Assembly: GCA_002491945.1 (NCBI GenBank)
Contig: DKWX01000011.1
Coordinates: 25,304-40,328 of the forward strand
Direction of reading: 5' to 3'
Length of the DNA: 15,025 nucleotides
Source: Porphyromonadaceae bacterium UBA7141
Lineage (GTDB): Bacteria > Bacteroidota > Bacteroidia > Bacteroidales > Muribaculaceae
This document shows positions 8,508 to 15,025 of the stretch, piece by piece; position 1 is the first letter of the stretch; every line of letters starts with the position of its first letter. Under the pieces are notes generated by a model. The model saw only the letters and a program-made list of their open reading frames with translations. It did not search any database and was not told where the DNA came from. Both the position numbers and the translations under genes were made by a program.

Positions 8508-10055
8508 ATGTCGAATAATACCCCTAAGATACTTTGGGCCGATGACGAAATCGACCTGCTGAAGCCTCATATCCTTTTCCTGAAAGCGAAGGGGTATGAC
8601 GTGGATACCGTCTCCAACGGGCGCGACGCGCTCGATGCGCTGCAGTCGGCGCAATATTCACTCATCCTGCTCGATGAGAATATGCCGGGGCTATCCGGGC
8701 TCGAGACGCTGGCGCGTATCAATCAGCTCCACCCCGACATTCCGGTAATCATGATTACAAAAAGTGAGGAGGAGAATATCATGAATCAGGCTATCGGCAA
8801 TCAGATTGCCGATTATCTGATCAAGCCTGTCAATCCTAATCAGATTCTGCTTTCGCTCAAGAAGAATCTGCACTCTACGGAGCTGGTGGCACGTCAGGCC
8901 TCAAGTTCGTATCAGCAGGAATTTCAGCAGATTTCTGCCATGATTAATTCGGCTGCATCGGTGAATGAGTGGATCGAGGTCTACAGGCTGCTCGTCTACT
9001 GGGAACTCAAACTGGCCGACAGCGACTCCCAGATGGATGAGATGCTGCTGCTGCAGAAACGTGATGCCAATGCGAATTTCTGTAAGTTTATCAAGCGTAA
9101 TTATGAAGATTGGGTCACTTCGGATGAGCATCCGATGATGAGCCACGAGGTGTTCCGCCGCACGGTATTCCCGTTGCTCGACCGGGGGGAGAAAGTTTGC
9201 TTCGTGCTGATTGACAATTTCCGGCTCGACCAATGGCGCATCGTGCAGCCGCTGCTGTCGGAGTTTTTCAATATGGAGGAGAATCTCTACACCACGATTC
9301 TACCCACATCGACCCAGTATGCACGCAATGCCATCTTCGCCGGGCTTATGCCGCTGCAGATTGCCACAATGTATCCGAAGTATTGGGTGGATGAGGATGA
9401 GGACGAGGGGCTGAATATCCATGAGAGCCAGTTGATTCAGACGCAGCTTGACCGGTTCCGCCGCAAAGACCGTTTCGCCTATACGAAAATCAATGACTCG
9501 CAGGGTGGCGAGAAGTTCATACGTCAGCTTTCGAAAATGGCCGACATACCGCTGCAGGTGCTGGTGCTCAATTTCATCGATATGCTATCACATGCCCGTA
9601 CGGAGTCGAAGATGATCCGCGAACTGGCCAATTCCGATGCGGCCTATCGCTCGCTCACTGAGTCGTGGTTTCGTCATTCATCGGCTGTCGACCTGTTCCG
9701 ACGCCTTGCCGAAATGGGATATAAGGTGATTCTCACCACCGACCACGGCACTATCCGTGTCGACAATCCGATCAAAGTGGTGGGCGACCGCAATACGAAT
9801 ACCAATCTGCGTTATAAAGTGGGGAAAAATCTGAATTATAATGCCCGACAGGTGTATGAAATGAAGGATCCGAAGCGCTTCGGGTTGCCGGCTCCAAATC
9901 TGTCGAGCACGTTTATCTATGCTCTTAATGAGGATTTCTTCTCATATCCGAATAATTACAATTATTACGTGCAGTATTATACCGGCACATTCCAGCACGG
10001 AGGTATCTCGCTGCAGGAGATGCTTGTCCCTCTGGTGACGCTGACTCCGAAGTGA
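8508..10055 (+). CDS. porX: PorX: response regulator fused to a PglZ (alkaline-phosphatase-like) domain
   Basis: Numbering is from the ATG at 8508 (515 residues). The frame also opens with a TTG at 8502, but ATG is the likelier start. Residues 5-120 form a CheY-like receiver with acidic pocket Asp12/Asp13, phospho-acceptor Asp56 in Leu-Leu-Asp-Glu-Asn, Thr84 and Lys106. A helical linker follows. From about residue 210 comes a PglZ domain of the alkaline-phosphatase superfamily: metal ligand Asp236 in Ile-Asp-Asn-Phe-Arg, nucleophile Thr269 in Pro-Thr-Ser-Thr, Asp358 and His362 in Ile-Asp-Met-Leu-Ser-His, Asp412-His413 in Thr-Asp-His-Gly, and His497 in Gln-His-Gly-Gly. All the expected catalytic residues are present, so the enzyme looks active. 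In Porphyromonas PorX acts with sensor PorY and sigma factor SigP to control type IX secretion, and its PglZ domain cleaves phosphodiesters in oligonucleotides. It lacks a DNA-binding domain. The 20-base gap after porW suggests co-transcription. Confidence 0.93.
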   Translation: MSNNTPKILWADDEIDLLKPHILFLKAKGYDVDTVSNGRDALDALQSAQYSLILLDENMPGLSGLETLARINQLHPDIPVIMITKSEEENIMNQAIGNQIADYLIKPVNPNQILLSLKKNLHSTELVARQASSSYQQEFQQISAMINSAASVNEWIEVYRLLVYWELKLADSDSQMDEMLLLQKRDANANFCKFIKRNYEDWVTSDEHPMMSHEVFRRTVFPLLDRGEKVCFVLIDNFRLDQWRIVQPLLSEFFNMEENLYTTILPTSTQYARNAIFAGLMPLQIATMYPKYWVDEDEDEGLNIHESQLIQTQLDRFRRKDRFAYTKINDSQGGEKFIRQLSKMADIPLQVLVLNFIDMLSHARTESKMIRELANSDAAYRSLTESWFRHSSAVDLFRRLAEMGYKVILTTDHGTIRVDNPIKVVGDRNTNTNLRYKVGKNLNYNARQVYEMKDPKRFGLPAPNLSSTFIYALNEDFFSYPNNYNYYVQYYTGTFQHGGISLQEMLVPLVTLTPK

Positions 10056-10086
10056 CGGTGTCTTGCAGGCTGTGATTGTGTTTCGT

Positions 10087-10107
10087 CCGGATGACGCTTT
10101 TATCCGG
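10087..10107 (+). other. Short hairpin between porX and the Sel1 gene
   Basis: CCGGAT (10087-10092) is the exact reverse complement of ATCCGG (10102-10107), with a nine-base loop ending in TTTT. The stem is short and no T run follows it, so it is at best a weak terminator or a processing/pausing structure in the 89-base gap after porX. Confidence 0.3.
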
Positions 10108-10144
10108 CTATCGCCCACTTCTTTTCTAATACCCCACCACACTG

Positions 10145-11167
10145 ATGCGCAGGATTCTTTACATATTCCCTTTGTTGATTGCGGCTGTGGCCTCTGCGGC
10201 ATTCAGTCCGCATGGCGATGGCGTTACCCCGCGACGGGATGTTGAGACGGCCGATGATTCGGTTTCGCCGGAGACTATGTTCCGGCTGTCGGCACGCTAT
10301 GAGCGGGGGGATGACTCTATTCCGGCTGATTCGGCGCGCGCCATGCAGTTGCTGTACGGCGCGGCGGAGAAGGGGTATCTTCCGGCCTGCAGCTATCTGG
10401 GCTACCGGCTTCTGCGGCTCGGACACAATAAAGAGGGTCTGGAATGGATCGAACGCGCCGCAGTGGCCGGTGATGCCAAGGCTCAGAGCAATCTGGGATT
10501 TCTGCTGACTGAGGGCAAGATCGTGAGACGCGACTATGAAAAGGCCGCCTTCTGGCTTCGCAAGGGGGCGGAGAGCGGTTCGGCCACGGCCGCCTCGATG
10601 CTGGGCGACCTTTACCGCGACGGCTCCGGAGTGCCGCGTGATTCGGCTGCAGCCGAAGAGTGCTATATGGCAGCTGTGGATGCCGGGCTGGCCGACGCGG
10701 CCTATAAACTTGAGGATATGATGTCAGCTAAGTGGGCTTCTCTCCCCTGTGACAGTCAGCTCGCTCTTGCGCTATATTTTTATTCCGGACGGGCTCCGGG
10801 GGTGGCGATACCGATTCTGGAACGACTGGCGGCTGACGGCGATGATGTCAGCGCCCGTGCGGCGGCTCTGCTTGGCGACGCGTATACACGTGCACTCGGC
10901 GTGCGCTACGACCATGAGCTTTCTCTGATGTATTACTGGAAGAGTGCCGAGCTGGGATATGCACCGGCCCAGTTTGTGGTGGGAGAGTTGCTCGAAATTT
11001 TCCCAGACGCCCTCGACTCTCTGACTCTCAATCCCCCTTCGGCCGATGAGCTGATGCGGCGCGCCGCCGACGGTGGCATAAATTCCGCCAAGGAAGCCAC
11101 TGAGGCCTTGTTCTCTCCTGTCGGCACTACTGCACCCGACAGTGATACGTCTGCTGTATCCCATTAA
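10145..11167 (+). CDS. Secreted Sel1-repeat protein
   Basis: This 340-residue protein has a signal peptide of two Arg followed by a hydrophobic stretch. A cut is likely near Ala-Ser-Ala at 16-18, so it is predicted to be periplasmic. Sel1-like repeats (a TPR-related helical hairpin with Ala-x-x-x-Leu-Gly and Gly-x-Gly-x-x-x-Asp patterns) are visible at about 62-90, 96-125, 131-162 and 166-190. Further repeats lie near 255-285 and 298-322. The third is the clearest, with Ala-Ala-Ser-Met-Leu-Gly-Asp-Leu-Tyr-Arg-Asp-Gly-Ser-Gly-Val and then Arg-Asp. Sel1 proteins usually act as scaffolds or adaptors in signalling or envelope processes, and no catalytic site is seen. It follows porX by 89 bases and precedes the LD-carboxypeptidase. 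The partner is unknown. Confidence 0.85.
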   Translation: MRRILYIFPLLIAAVASAAFSPHGDGVTPRRDVETADDSVSPETMFRLSARYERGDDSIPADSARAMQLLYGAAEKGYLPACSYLGYRLLRLGHNKEGLEWIERAAVAGDAKAQSNLGFLLTEGKIVRRDYEKAAFWLRKGAESGSATAASMLGDLYRDGSGVPRDSAAAEECYMAAVDAGLADAAYKLEDMMSAKWASLPCDSQLALALYFYSGRAPGVAIPILERLAADGDDVSARAAALLGDAYTRALGVRYDHELSLMYYWKSAELGYAPAQFVVGELLEIFPDALDSLTLNPPSADELMRRAADGGINSAKEATEALFSPVGTTAPDSDTSAVSH

Positions 11168-11199
11168 TGCAACTCCATTCAATCCAGACATTGCATTAA
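11164..11199 (+). repeat. 9-bp inverted repeat between the Sel1 and LD-carboxypeptidase genes
   Basis: TTAATGCAA (11164-11172) is the exact reverse complement of TTGCATTAA (11191-11199), with an 18-base spacer. The left arm includes the Sel1 stop codon. No T tract follows, so it is unlikely to be a terminator. A protein-binding operator for the downstream gene is possible, as is chance. Confidence 0.4.
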
Positions 11200-11230
11200 G
11201 GAAGTGTATAAATTCAACCGACCGATAAGT

Positions 11231-12211
11231 ATGAAATTCGCTATCATTTCTCCCGCTACAGAGGTGAAGCCTCTCTATATTGACGGCGCTGTGGCCGAAC
11301 TGCGCCGTTGCGGCCATGAGGCTGTGGTATATCCTCATGCGAAGGGTCCGCGCCACGGCACATTCGCCGCTTCCGATACCGACCGCCTGTCAGATCTGAA
11401 GCAGGCACTGACCGACCCGTCGGTTGATGTGATTTTGTGCGCACGCGGCGGATATGGGTGCGTGCATCTCCTTTCGGAGGAGCTGGAGCAGCTCGTAAGA
11501 TGCAATCCTAAGTGGCTTGTGGGATTCAGTGATATCTCCGCGCTCCATGCCCTTTGGCTCAATGCAGGCGCACCGTCGCTTCATGCCTCAATGGCCAAAC
11601 AGCTGGCTCTACGCTCGCCGGAGTCGCAGACGGCAGAGGTGCTGGCTTTCCTTGAGCCTGAACTCGGTCCGGGGGCCGACCGTGAGGGGCTGACGCGATC
11701 GGCCGATGCGACGTTACGGATTCTGGAAGGGGCGGCCGAGATTTCTTATTCCTTTACGCCGGCTGATATATTGAATGTACCGGATTCCCACGCTGTGACC
11801 CAAGGAGCAATCATGGGGGGCAATCTGGCCGTACTCAACGGCCTGGCAGCGACTCCATGGGATATTCTGACTCCCGGACGTATGCGCGGCAGTATTCTTT
11901 TTCTTGAGGATGTAGGCGAAAAGATTTATCAGGTGGAGAGGATGCTGACGCGTCTCAATCTGGCGGGAGTGTTCCGCGAGGTGGCAGCGGTGGTGTTCGG
12001 CACGTTTACCGACTATTCTCCTGACCGCAATTACCCGTCGATGGAGGCAATGATAGCCGACCGTTTCACACGCTGGGGCATAAGCTGCCCTGTCGTGACG
12101 GGAGTTCCTATAGGACATCAGTCGCACAATCTTCCGATTCCTGAAGGTTGGAACGCCCGCCTCGACATAACTCACCCCTCTGCCACACTTACCCTCACAC
12201 CCTCTGCCTGA
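11231..12211 (+). CDS. S66-family LD-carboxypeptidase (muramoyltetrapeptide carboxypeptidase / MccF-like)
   Basis: The ATG at 11231 gives 326 residues beginning Met-Lys-Phe-Ala-Ile-Ile-Ser-Pro, the normal start of this family. The open frame also extends upstream to a GTG at 11204, but those nine residues look non-native. Family marks are Ala-Arg-Gly-Gly-Tyr-Gly at 71-76, the nucleophile elbow Gly-Phe-Ser-Asp-Ile-Ser-Ala-Leu-His with Ser100, the Gly-Gly-Asn-Leu segment at 197-200, catalytic Glu226 in Leu-Phe-Leu-Glu-Asp, and His296 in Gly-Val-Pro-Ile-Gly-His. The Ser-Glu-His triad is therefore complete. These enzymes remove the terminal D-Ala from the L,D bond of tetrapeptides during cytoplasmic murein recycling, and some relatives (MccF) inactivate microcin C. 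No signal peptide is seen, in keeping with a cytoplasmic role. Murein recycling is the default reading, since no microcin genes are nearby. Confidence 0.92.
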   Translation: MKFAIISPATEVKPLYIDGAVAELRRCGHEAVVYPHAKGPRHGTFAASDTDRLSDLKQALTDPSVDVILCARGGYGCVHLLSEELEQLVRCNPKWLVGFSDISALHALWLNAGAPSLHASMAKQLALRSPESQTAEVLAFLEPELGPGADREGLTRSADATLRILEGAAEISYSFTPADILNVPDSHAVTQGAIMGGNLAVLNGLAATPWDILTPGRMRGSILFLEDVGEKIYQVERMLTRLNLAGVFREVAAVVFGTFTDYSPDRNYPSMEAMIADRFTRWGISCPVVTGVPIGHQSHNLPIPEGWNARLDITHPSATLTLTPSA

Positions 12212-12422
12212 CACATATTGAATTGCGAAGCAAGTGCTTTAATTTATAAATAAGTCGTAAGTAAGTGTTCAAATTTAACCGATAGCAAATAAAATGGAAT
12301 CTTTTAGGCAATTGATTGAAAAAGAATAGAAACGATTTATGGATAATTTGCGGTCGTTAACTTTATTTACTTGCCTTGTTTTTCTTCTTTCGGTGGTCGG
12401 TATGATGATATAGACAGGGGCT

Positions 12423-12463
12423 GGTGAAAAGAGAAACTGATATGGGCATTTCTCTTTTGCACC
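12423..12463 (+). terminator. Strong hairpin, likely (bidirectional) intrinsic terminator
   Basis: AAAAGAGAAA (12427-12436) pairs perfectly with TTTCTCTTTT (12449-12458) around a 12-base loop. The stem extends by GGTG (12423-12426) with CACC (12460-12463) across a one-base bulge. The A-rich 5' arm and T-rich 3' arm are typical of terminators that can work in both directions. It is 211 bases beyond the LD-carboxypeptidase stop, so it may end read-through from that operon or a short unannotated transcript. Confidence 0.55.
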
Positions 12464-12477
12464 GCATATCTATATTG

Positions 12478-12515
12478 GTTTGGTTCGGTTTATATATCTA
12501 TATATAGAACCAAAC
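12478..12515 (+). repeat. Inverted repeat with an inner TA-rich palindrome, followed by T-rich DNA
   Basis: GTTTGGTTC (12478-12486) is the exact reverse complement of GAACCAAAC (12507-12515). Between them lies a 16-base TA-rich near-palindrome that can form an inner stem. The right arm is followed by TTATTTTTG, so in the + direction it could act as an intrinsic terminator. It could equally be a recombinase or regulator binding site upstream of the integrase relic. Confidence 0.45.
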
Positions 12516-12538
12516 TTATTTTTGACCAACCTATTGAC

Positions 12539-12572
12539 TTGCAACGCAATTACTCTATATCAGTTAATTTTG
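12539..12572 (+). promoter_or_regulatory. Bacteroidetes-type promoter of the integrase relic
   Basis: TAATTTTG at 12565-12572 is a perfect match to the Bacteroidetes -7 consensus TAnnTTTG. Upstream, TTGCAA at 12539-12544 is a partial -33 candidate at slightly long spacing. Transcription would begin near 12579, leaving a leader of about 12 bases before the ATG at 12591. The position fits a promoter that once drove the integrase. Confidence 0.5.
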
Positions 12573-12590
12573 CAAACAAAGAATAGAGTT

Positions 12591-13074
12591 ATGAAACAGT
12601 GCGGATTAAAGGTTTCGTTCTACCTTAAAAAGAGCGAGATGTCGGATGACGGTCTGTGTCCGGTGATGGGGCGTATAAACGTAGGCAGATACTCGGAGGC
12701 AGCTTTCAGCGCGAAACTCTCGGCATCACCTAAGGCATTTCAGAACGTTCATAGAGAACTTCGCTAAGCGTGTCGGTGTGAACCGGGTTCATGGCACACT
12801 GAAATCATACAATTACACCTACAAATGCCTGGCAACATTTCTGGGAACGGAGTATAAGTTGTCGGACATTCCGTTTACGGCTATCGACCGTTCCTTCATA
12901 GACAAGTATGACATCTACCTGCGTACACAGCGCCGATTAGCCACCTCCACCGTGAACTTTCATACCACACGGCTGAAGATGATAGTGTCGGAGGCAGCTG
13001 CGTCTGTCTTTGCTATTATGCTATTATTAAAGTTTTTGAGTTGTAAAGCCTCTAATGTCGAGAAATTTAGCTAA
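12591..13074 (+). pseudogene. Degenerate Bacteroides-type tyrosine recombinase (integrase) remnant
   Basis: The first piece (12591-12767) begins with the typical arm-binding start of these integrases: Val-Ser-Phe-Tyr-Leu-Lys-Lys-Ser-Glu, then Pro-Val-Met-Gly-Arg-Ile and Phe-Ser-Ala-Lys-Leu-Ser. It ends at a stop soon after the homology is lost. From about 12748 a second reading frame carries the next domain (SAM-like core-binding), with Phe-Ala-Lys-Arg-Val-Gly-Val-Asn-Arg-Val, Leu-Ser-Asp-Ile-Pro-Phe and Phe-Ile-Asp-Lys-Tyr-Asp-Ile-Tyr-Leu-Arg. This homology stops near 13003 and the frame ends at 13074. A full-length member is about 400 residues; the late arm domain and the whole catalytic domain (the Arg, His and Tyr active-site residues) are missing. 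I infer an internal deletion with frame change and a second truncation. It cannot be an active recombinase. Confidence 0.85.
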
Positions 13075-13086
13075 CTTCGCAGTATT

Positions 13087-15025
13087 ATGGGTAATTATAC
13101 GCCAACCTCGCCAAAGAGCATTAAAAACGGACTGTTTATTACGGTGGTTGTCATGGCCTTTTTGTTTTTCGCACAGAAGGGCTATGGGGGTCAGCATGTA
13201 ATTTCGGAGGTTCTGCGTATTGATAATTCGACTGGGCTTAGCAGCCAGAAGGTATATTCGCTTGCTGAAGATGCGTCCGGGGCTATTTGGATAAGTACCA
13301 AGTCAGGGGTTGACAGGTATAATGGACGTATTCTAAAAAATTACTCGCTTGAAAGCAACTCGTTCTATGGCGATAGAGCAGGTCGCATAATCCGGCTGTA
13401 TCTCAATAATGGAGATTTGTATGCCTACGAAAGTACGGGCAAAATTCATGAATATTCACCCGTATATGACTCGTTCGTATTGACAAGCAATCTTTCTGAC
13501 TTAAGTCACGGCGATGTTGTGTTGAACAAGATGCTTGTGAACAATGACGGCAGTATATTATATGCAACCAATGACGGCCTGTTTAAATACGTGTCAGATA
13601 AGGATTATCGCCCCATACTGCCCGGCTCGGCTGTCAATGACATTATTATTGCAAGGGGTTATTTGTTTGCAGCGACTTCTTCGGGTCTTAAAATTATGCG
13701 TAATGACCAAGCTGTTAAAGATGTAGCACTTCTTAAAGATACCAATATACAAAGCCTGTATTTCGATGAAGGAAACAATGTCATGTATATCGGAGCTTTC
13801 AATAAGGGCTTATATAAACTGAATTTATCAGATTTCAGCGTTAACCAGATTCATGCGGAAAATAGCCTATTGCAGAAACCAATCCGTTCGATTGTCAAAC
13901 TTAGCCCGGAACGCCTTGCCATAGGCATTGACGGTAGCGGTGTTCTGGCTTATAATGCAACGACCAACTCACTGACCACGCTTGTCGACACGGAACTTGC
14001 ACCGGAATTTTCATTTACCGGCAACGGTATATATGCCCTGATGAATGACAGTCACGGCAATCTGTGGATTGGCAGTTATACCGGAGGGGTGACAATGGTG
14101 AGCCTGTCGCAGTCGCCCGTACAGATAATTACACATATAAAAGACAATCCCAACTCTCTTGGCAACAACAATGTAAATTATATCATAGAGTCGACAGACG
14201 GAAATATATGGTATGCAACTGACCGCGGAATAAGCATTTACAATCCCCGTACCGGAATCTGGCGCAATTCATTATCCGGAATAGTCGTCGTGTCGCTATG
14301 TGGGGACGGCAACGGAAATGTATTGGCCGGTTGTTATGGCGACGGTGTGTATCGACTGGATTTGTCAGGGAACATTAAAGGACACTGGACCCAGAACGAC
14401 GGGGCCTTGTCATCTAACTATATCTTCGCAATACAGACTGATAGTCATGGCAGGATTTGGGTCGGCTCTCCTCACGGTTCACTCGTGGTTCTGAATAGTG
14501 ACGGCTCGTTATACCATAGGTTTGAGATATATGGCGTGATGTCAATCAATGTCATTGACAACAAATCAATCGGTGTGGCTACCGGTAACGGTTTTTACAT
14601 TATTGACTCCATCACAAACAGCTACAACTGGTACGCAAATTTTCAGGAACAGTCGGAGCGTGACGTAAGTGCATATATAATCCCGATGATGTTCACGACC
14701 GACGGTACCGTATGGCTCGGAACCGAAGGTGGCGGTCTTAACCTGTATGATTATATGAAAAGGAAAATCATACGCGAGATAAAAATGTCAGACGGATTGC
14801 CCTCAAATGATATATACGGTCTTGTGCATGATGACAAGGGACACCTTTGGGCAAGTACAGGCAACGGCCTCGCAATCATAGGCGATTCAACAGTTTCCAG
14901 TCTTAACTTTATCAACGGGATTGCCAGAGAATATAACAAGTCCTCGATTTTAAGGACATCTAACGGTGATTTGATTTTCGGCAGTACGGCAGGCGCAGTC
15001 AGGCTGTCGCCCGACAAAATCAGTG
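13087..15025 (+). CDS. Two-component-type periplasmic propeller sensor, N-terminal part (runs off the right edge)
   Basis: The frame is open from the ATG at 13087 to the end of the window: 646 codons plus one base. Residues 1-30 form a long signal peptide or membrane anchor (hydrophobic core about 16-29). The rest is a string of two-component regulator propeller (Reg_prop) repeats of the form Gly-Leu-x-Ser/Asn-x-x-Val/Ile-Tyr-x-Leu, then Asp-x-x-Gly-x-Ile/Leu-Trp-Ile-x-T/S, then Gly-Gly-Val/Leu. Clear repeats are at about 50-80, 312-340, 361-387, 440-470, 529-556 and 570-599, with weaker blades between, as expected for two seven-bladed propellers. In Bacteroidota such sensors usually continue into a Y_Y_Y domain, membrane helix, histidine kinase and often a fused receiver and AraC-type DNA-binding domain (hybrid two-component system). 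They commonly bind oligosaccharides and control carbohydrate-use genes. The part beyond the edge is not visible, so kinase status is inferred. It starts 12 bases after the last stop of the integrase relic, and its DNA is AT-richer than the left block. I found no convincing promoter; TAACTTCG at 13072-13079 is only a weak -7 match very close to the ATG. Confidence 0.88.
   Translation, partial: MGNYTPTSPKSIKNGLFITVVVMAFLFFAQKGYGGQHVISEVLRIDNSTGLSSQKVYSLAEDASGAIWISTKSGVDRYNGRILKNYSLESNSFYGDRAGRIIRLYLNNGDLYAYESTGKIHEYSPVYDSFVLTSNLSDLSHGDVVLNKMLVNNDGSILYATNDGLFKYVSDKDYRPILPGSAVNDIIIARGYLFAATSSGLKIMRNDQAVKDVALLKDTNIQSLYFDEGNNVMYIGAFNKGLYKLNLSDFSVNQIHAENSLLQKPIRSIVKLSPERLAIGIDGSGVLAYNATTNSLTTLVDTELAPEFSFTGNGIYALMNDSHGNLWIGSYTGGVTMVSLSQSPVQIITHIKDNPNSLGNNNVNYIIESTDGNIWYATDRGISIYNPRTGIWRNSLSGIVVVSLCGDGNGNVLAGCYGDGVYRLDLSGNIKGHWTQNDGALSSNYIFAIQTDSHGRIWVGSPHGSLVVLNSDGSLYHRFEIYGVMSINVIDNKSIGVATGNGFYIIDSITNSYNWYANFQEQSERDVSAYIIPMMFTTDGTVWLGTEGGGLNLYDYMKRKIIREIKMSDGLPSNDIYGLVHDDKGHLWASTGNGLAIIGDSTVSSLNFINGIAREYNKSSILRTSNGDLIFGSTAGAVRLSPDKIS

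Larger units (their letters stand above)
12212..12590. other. AT-rich gene-free stretch at the core/accessory boundary
   Basis: I see no credible gene here: both strands are broken by frequent stops. The base composition is visibly more AT-rich than everything to the left. Just after the LD-carboxypeptidase, GAAGC (12227-12231) can pair with GCTTT (12236-12240), followed by AATTTAT, a weak possible terminator for that gene. Further right are two strong dyads (12423-12463 and 12478-12515) and a promoter for the integrase relic, listed separately. A weak 7-bp dyad, ACTCTAT (12552-12558) with ATAGAGT (12583-12589), flanks that promoter's -7 element. Confidence 0.6.

Noticed and set aside
12487..12506. 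TA-rich run as a possible microsatellite or origin element
   Set aside because: It is short, lies wholly inside a larger inverted repeat, and no initiator-box cluster is nearby.
12480..12590. TTG-started extension of the integrase frame
   Set aside because: The extra 37 residues lack family similarity, overlap a dyad and promoter, and the canonical integrase start is the ATG at 12591.
13010..13030. Short tandem direct repeat (GCTATTAT type) before the sensor gene
   Set aside because: Two imperfect copies of about eight bases in AT-rich DNA are expected by chance and show no link to the integrase junction.
1..15025. CRISPR array, rRNA, complete insertion sequence, toxin-antitoxin pair
   Set aside because: I looked for regularly spaced repeats, conserved rRNA segments, transposase motifs with terminal repeats and small gene pairs on both strands, and saw none.

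Overview
The window looks like a chromosomal segment of a gut-type member of the Bacteroidales. Muribaculaceae or a near relative is my best guess, inferred from protein style and not from any search. The pointers are a PorW/SprE-type lipoprotein, a PorX response regulator fused to a PglZ phosphatase domain, a plug-less outer-membrane barrel beside a large TPR protein, a Bacteroides-type tyrosine integrase relic, a two-component propeller sensor, weak Shine-Dalgarno sites, and a promoter match to the Bacteroidetes -7 element TAnnTTTG.

Layout. Positions 1-62 hold the 3' end of a tRNA and a strong intrinsic terminator. Positions 88-12211 carry seven complete genes, all on the + strand and closely spaced, with the look of ordinary GC-rich core genome: a 967-residue secreted TPR protein, a 604-residue outer-membrane beta-barrel, an unrecognised 173-residue protein, the PorW/SprE lipoprotein (970 residues), PorX (515 residues), a secreted Sel1-repeat protein (340 residues), and an S66-family LD-carboxypeptidase (326 residues from its best start). 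From about 12212 the DNA turns visibly AT-richer. A 379-base gene-free stretch has two strong dyads and a promoter. It leads into a broken integrase (12591-13074) and then the first 646 codons of a periplasmic propeller sensor that runs off the right edge.

How the genes fit together. The left block is an envelope cluster: six of its seven proteins are exported or act on, or signal from, the envelope or cell wall. PorW and PorX are known in other Bacteroidota as an accessory and a regulator of type IX secretion (T9SS) and gliding. Here they sit 20 bases apart, although no core T9SS gene is in the window. The right block is accessory in character: an integrase remnant abuts a nutrient-sensor-type regulator, as is common where polysaccharide-utilisation or mobile regions join the core genome.

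No CRISPR array, complete insertion sequence, rRNA, toxin-antitoxin pair or defence system is visible. I see no clearly unprecedented system. The best candidates for new biology are the porW-porX pairing with the unknown 173-residue gene upstream, the structured leader before porW, and the recombination junction before the sensor gene.
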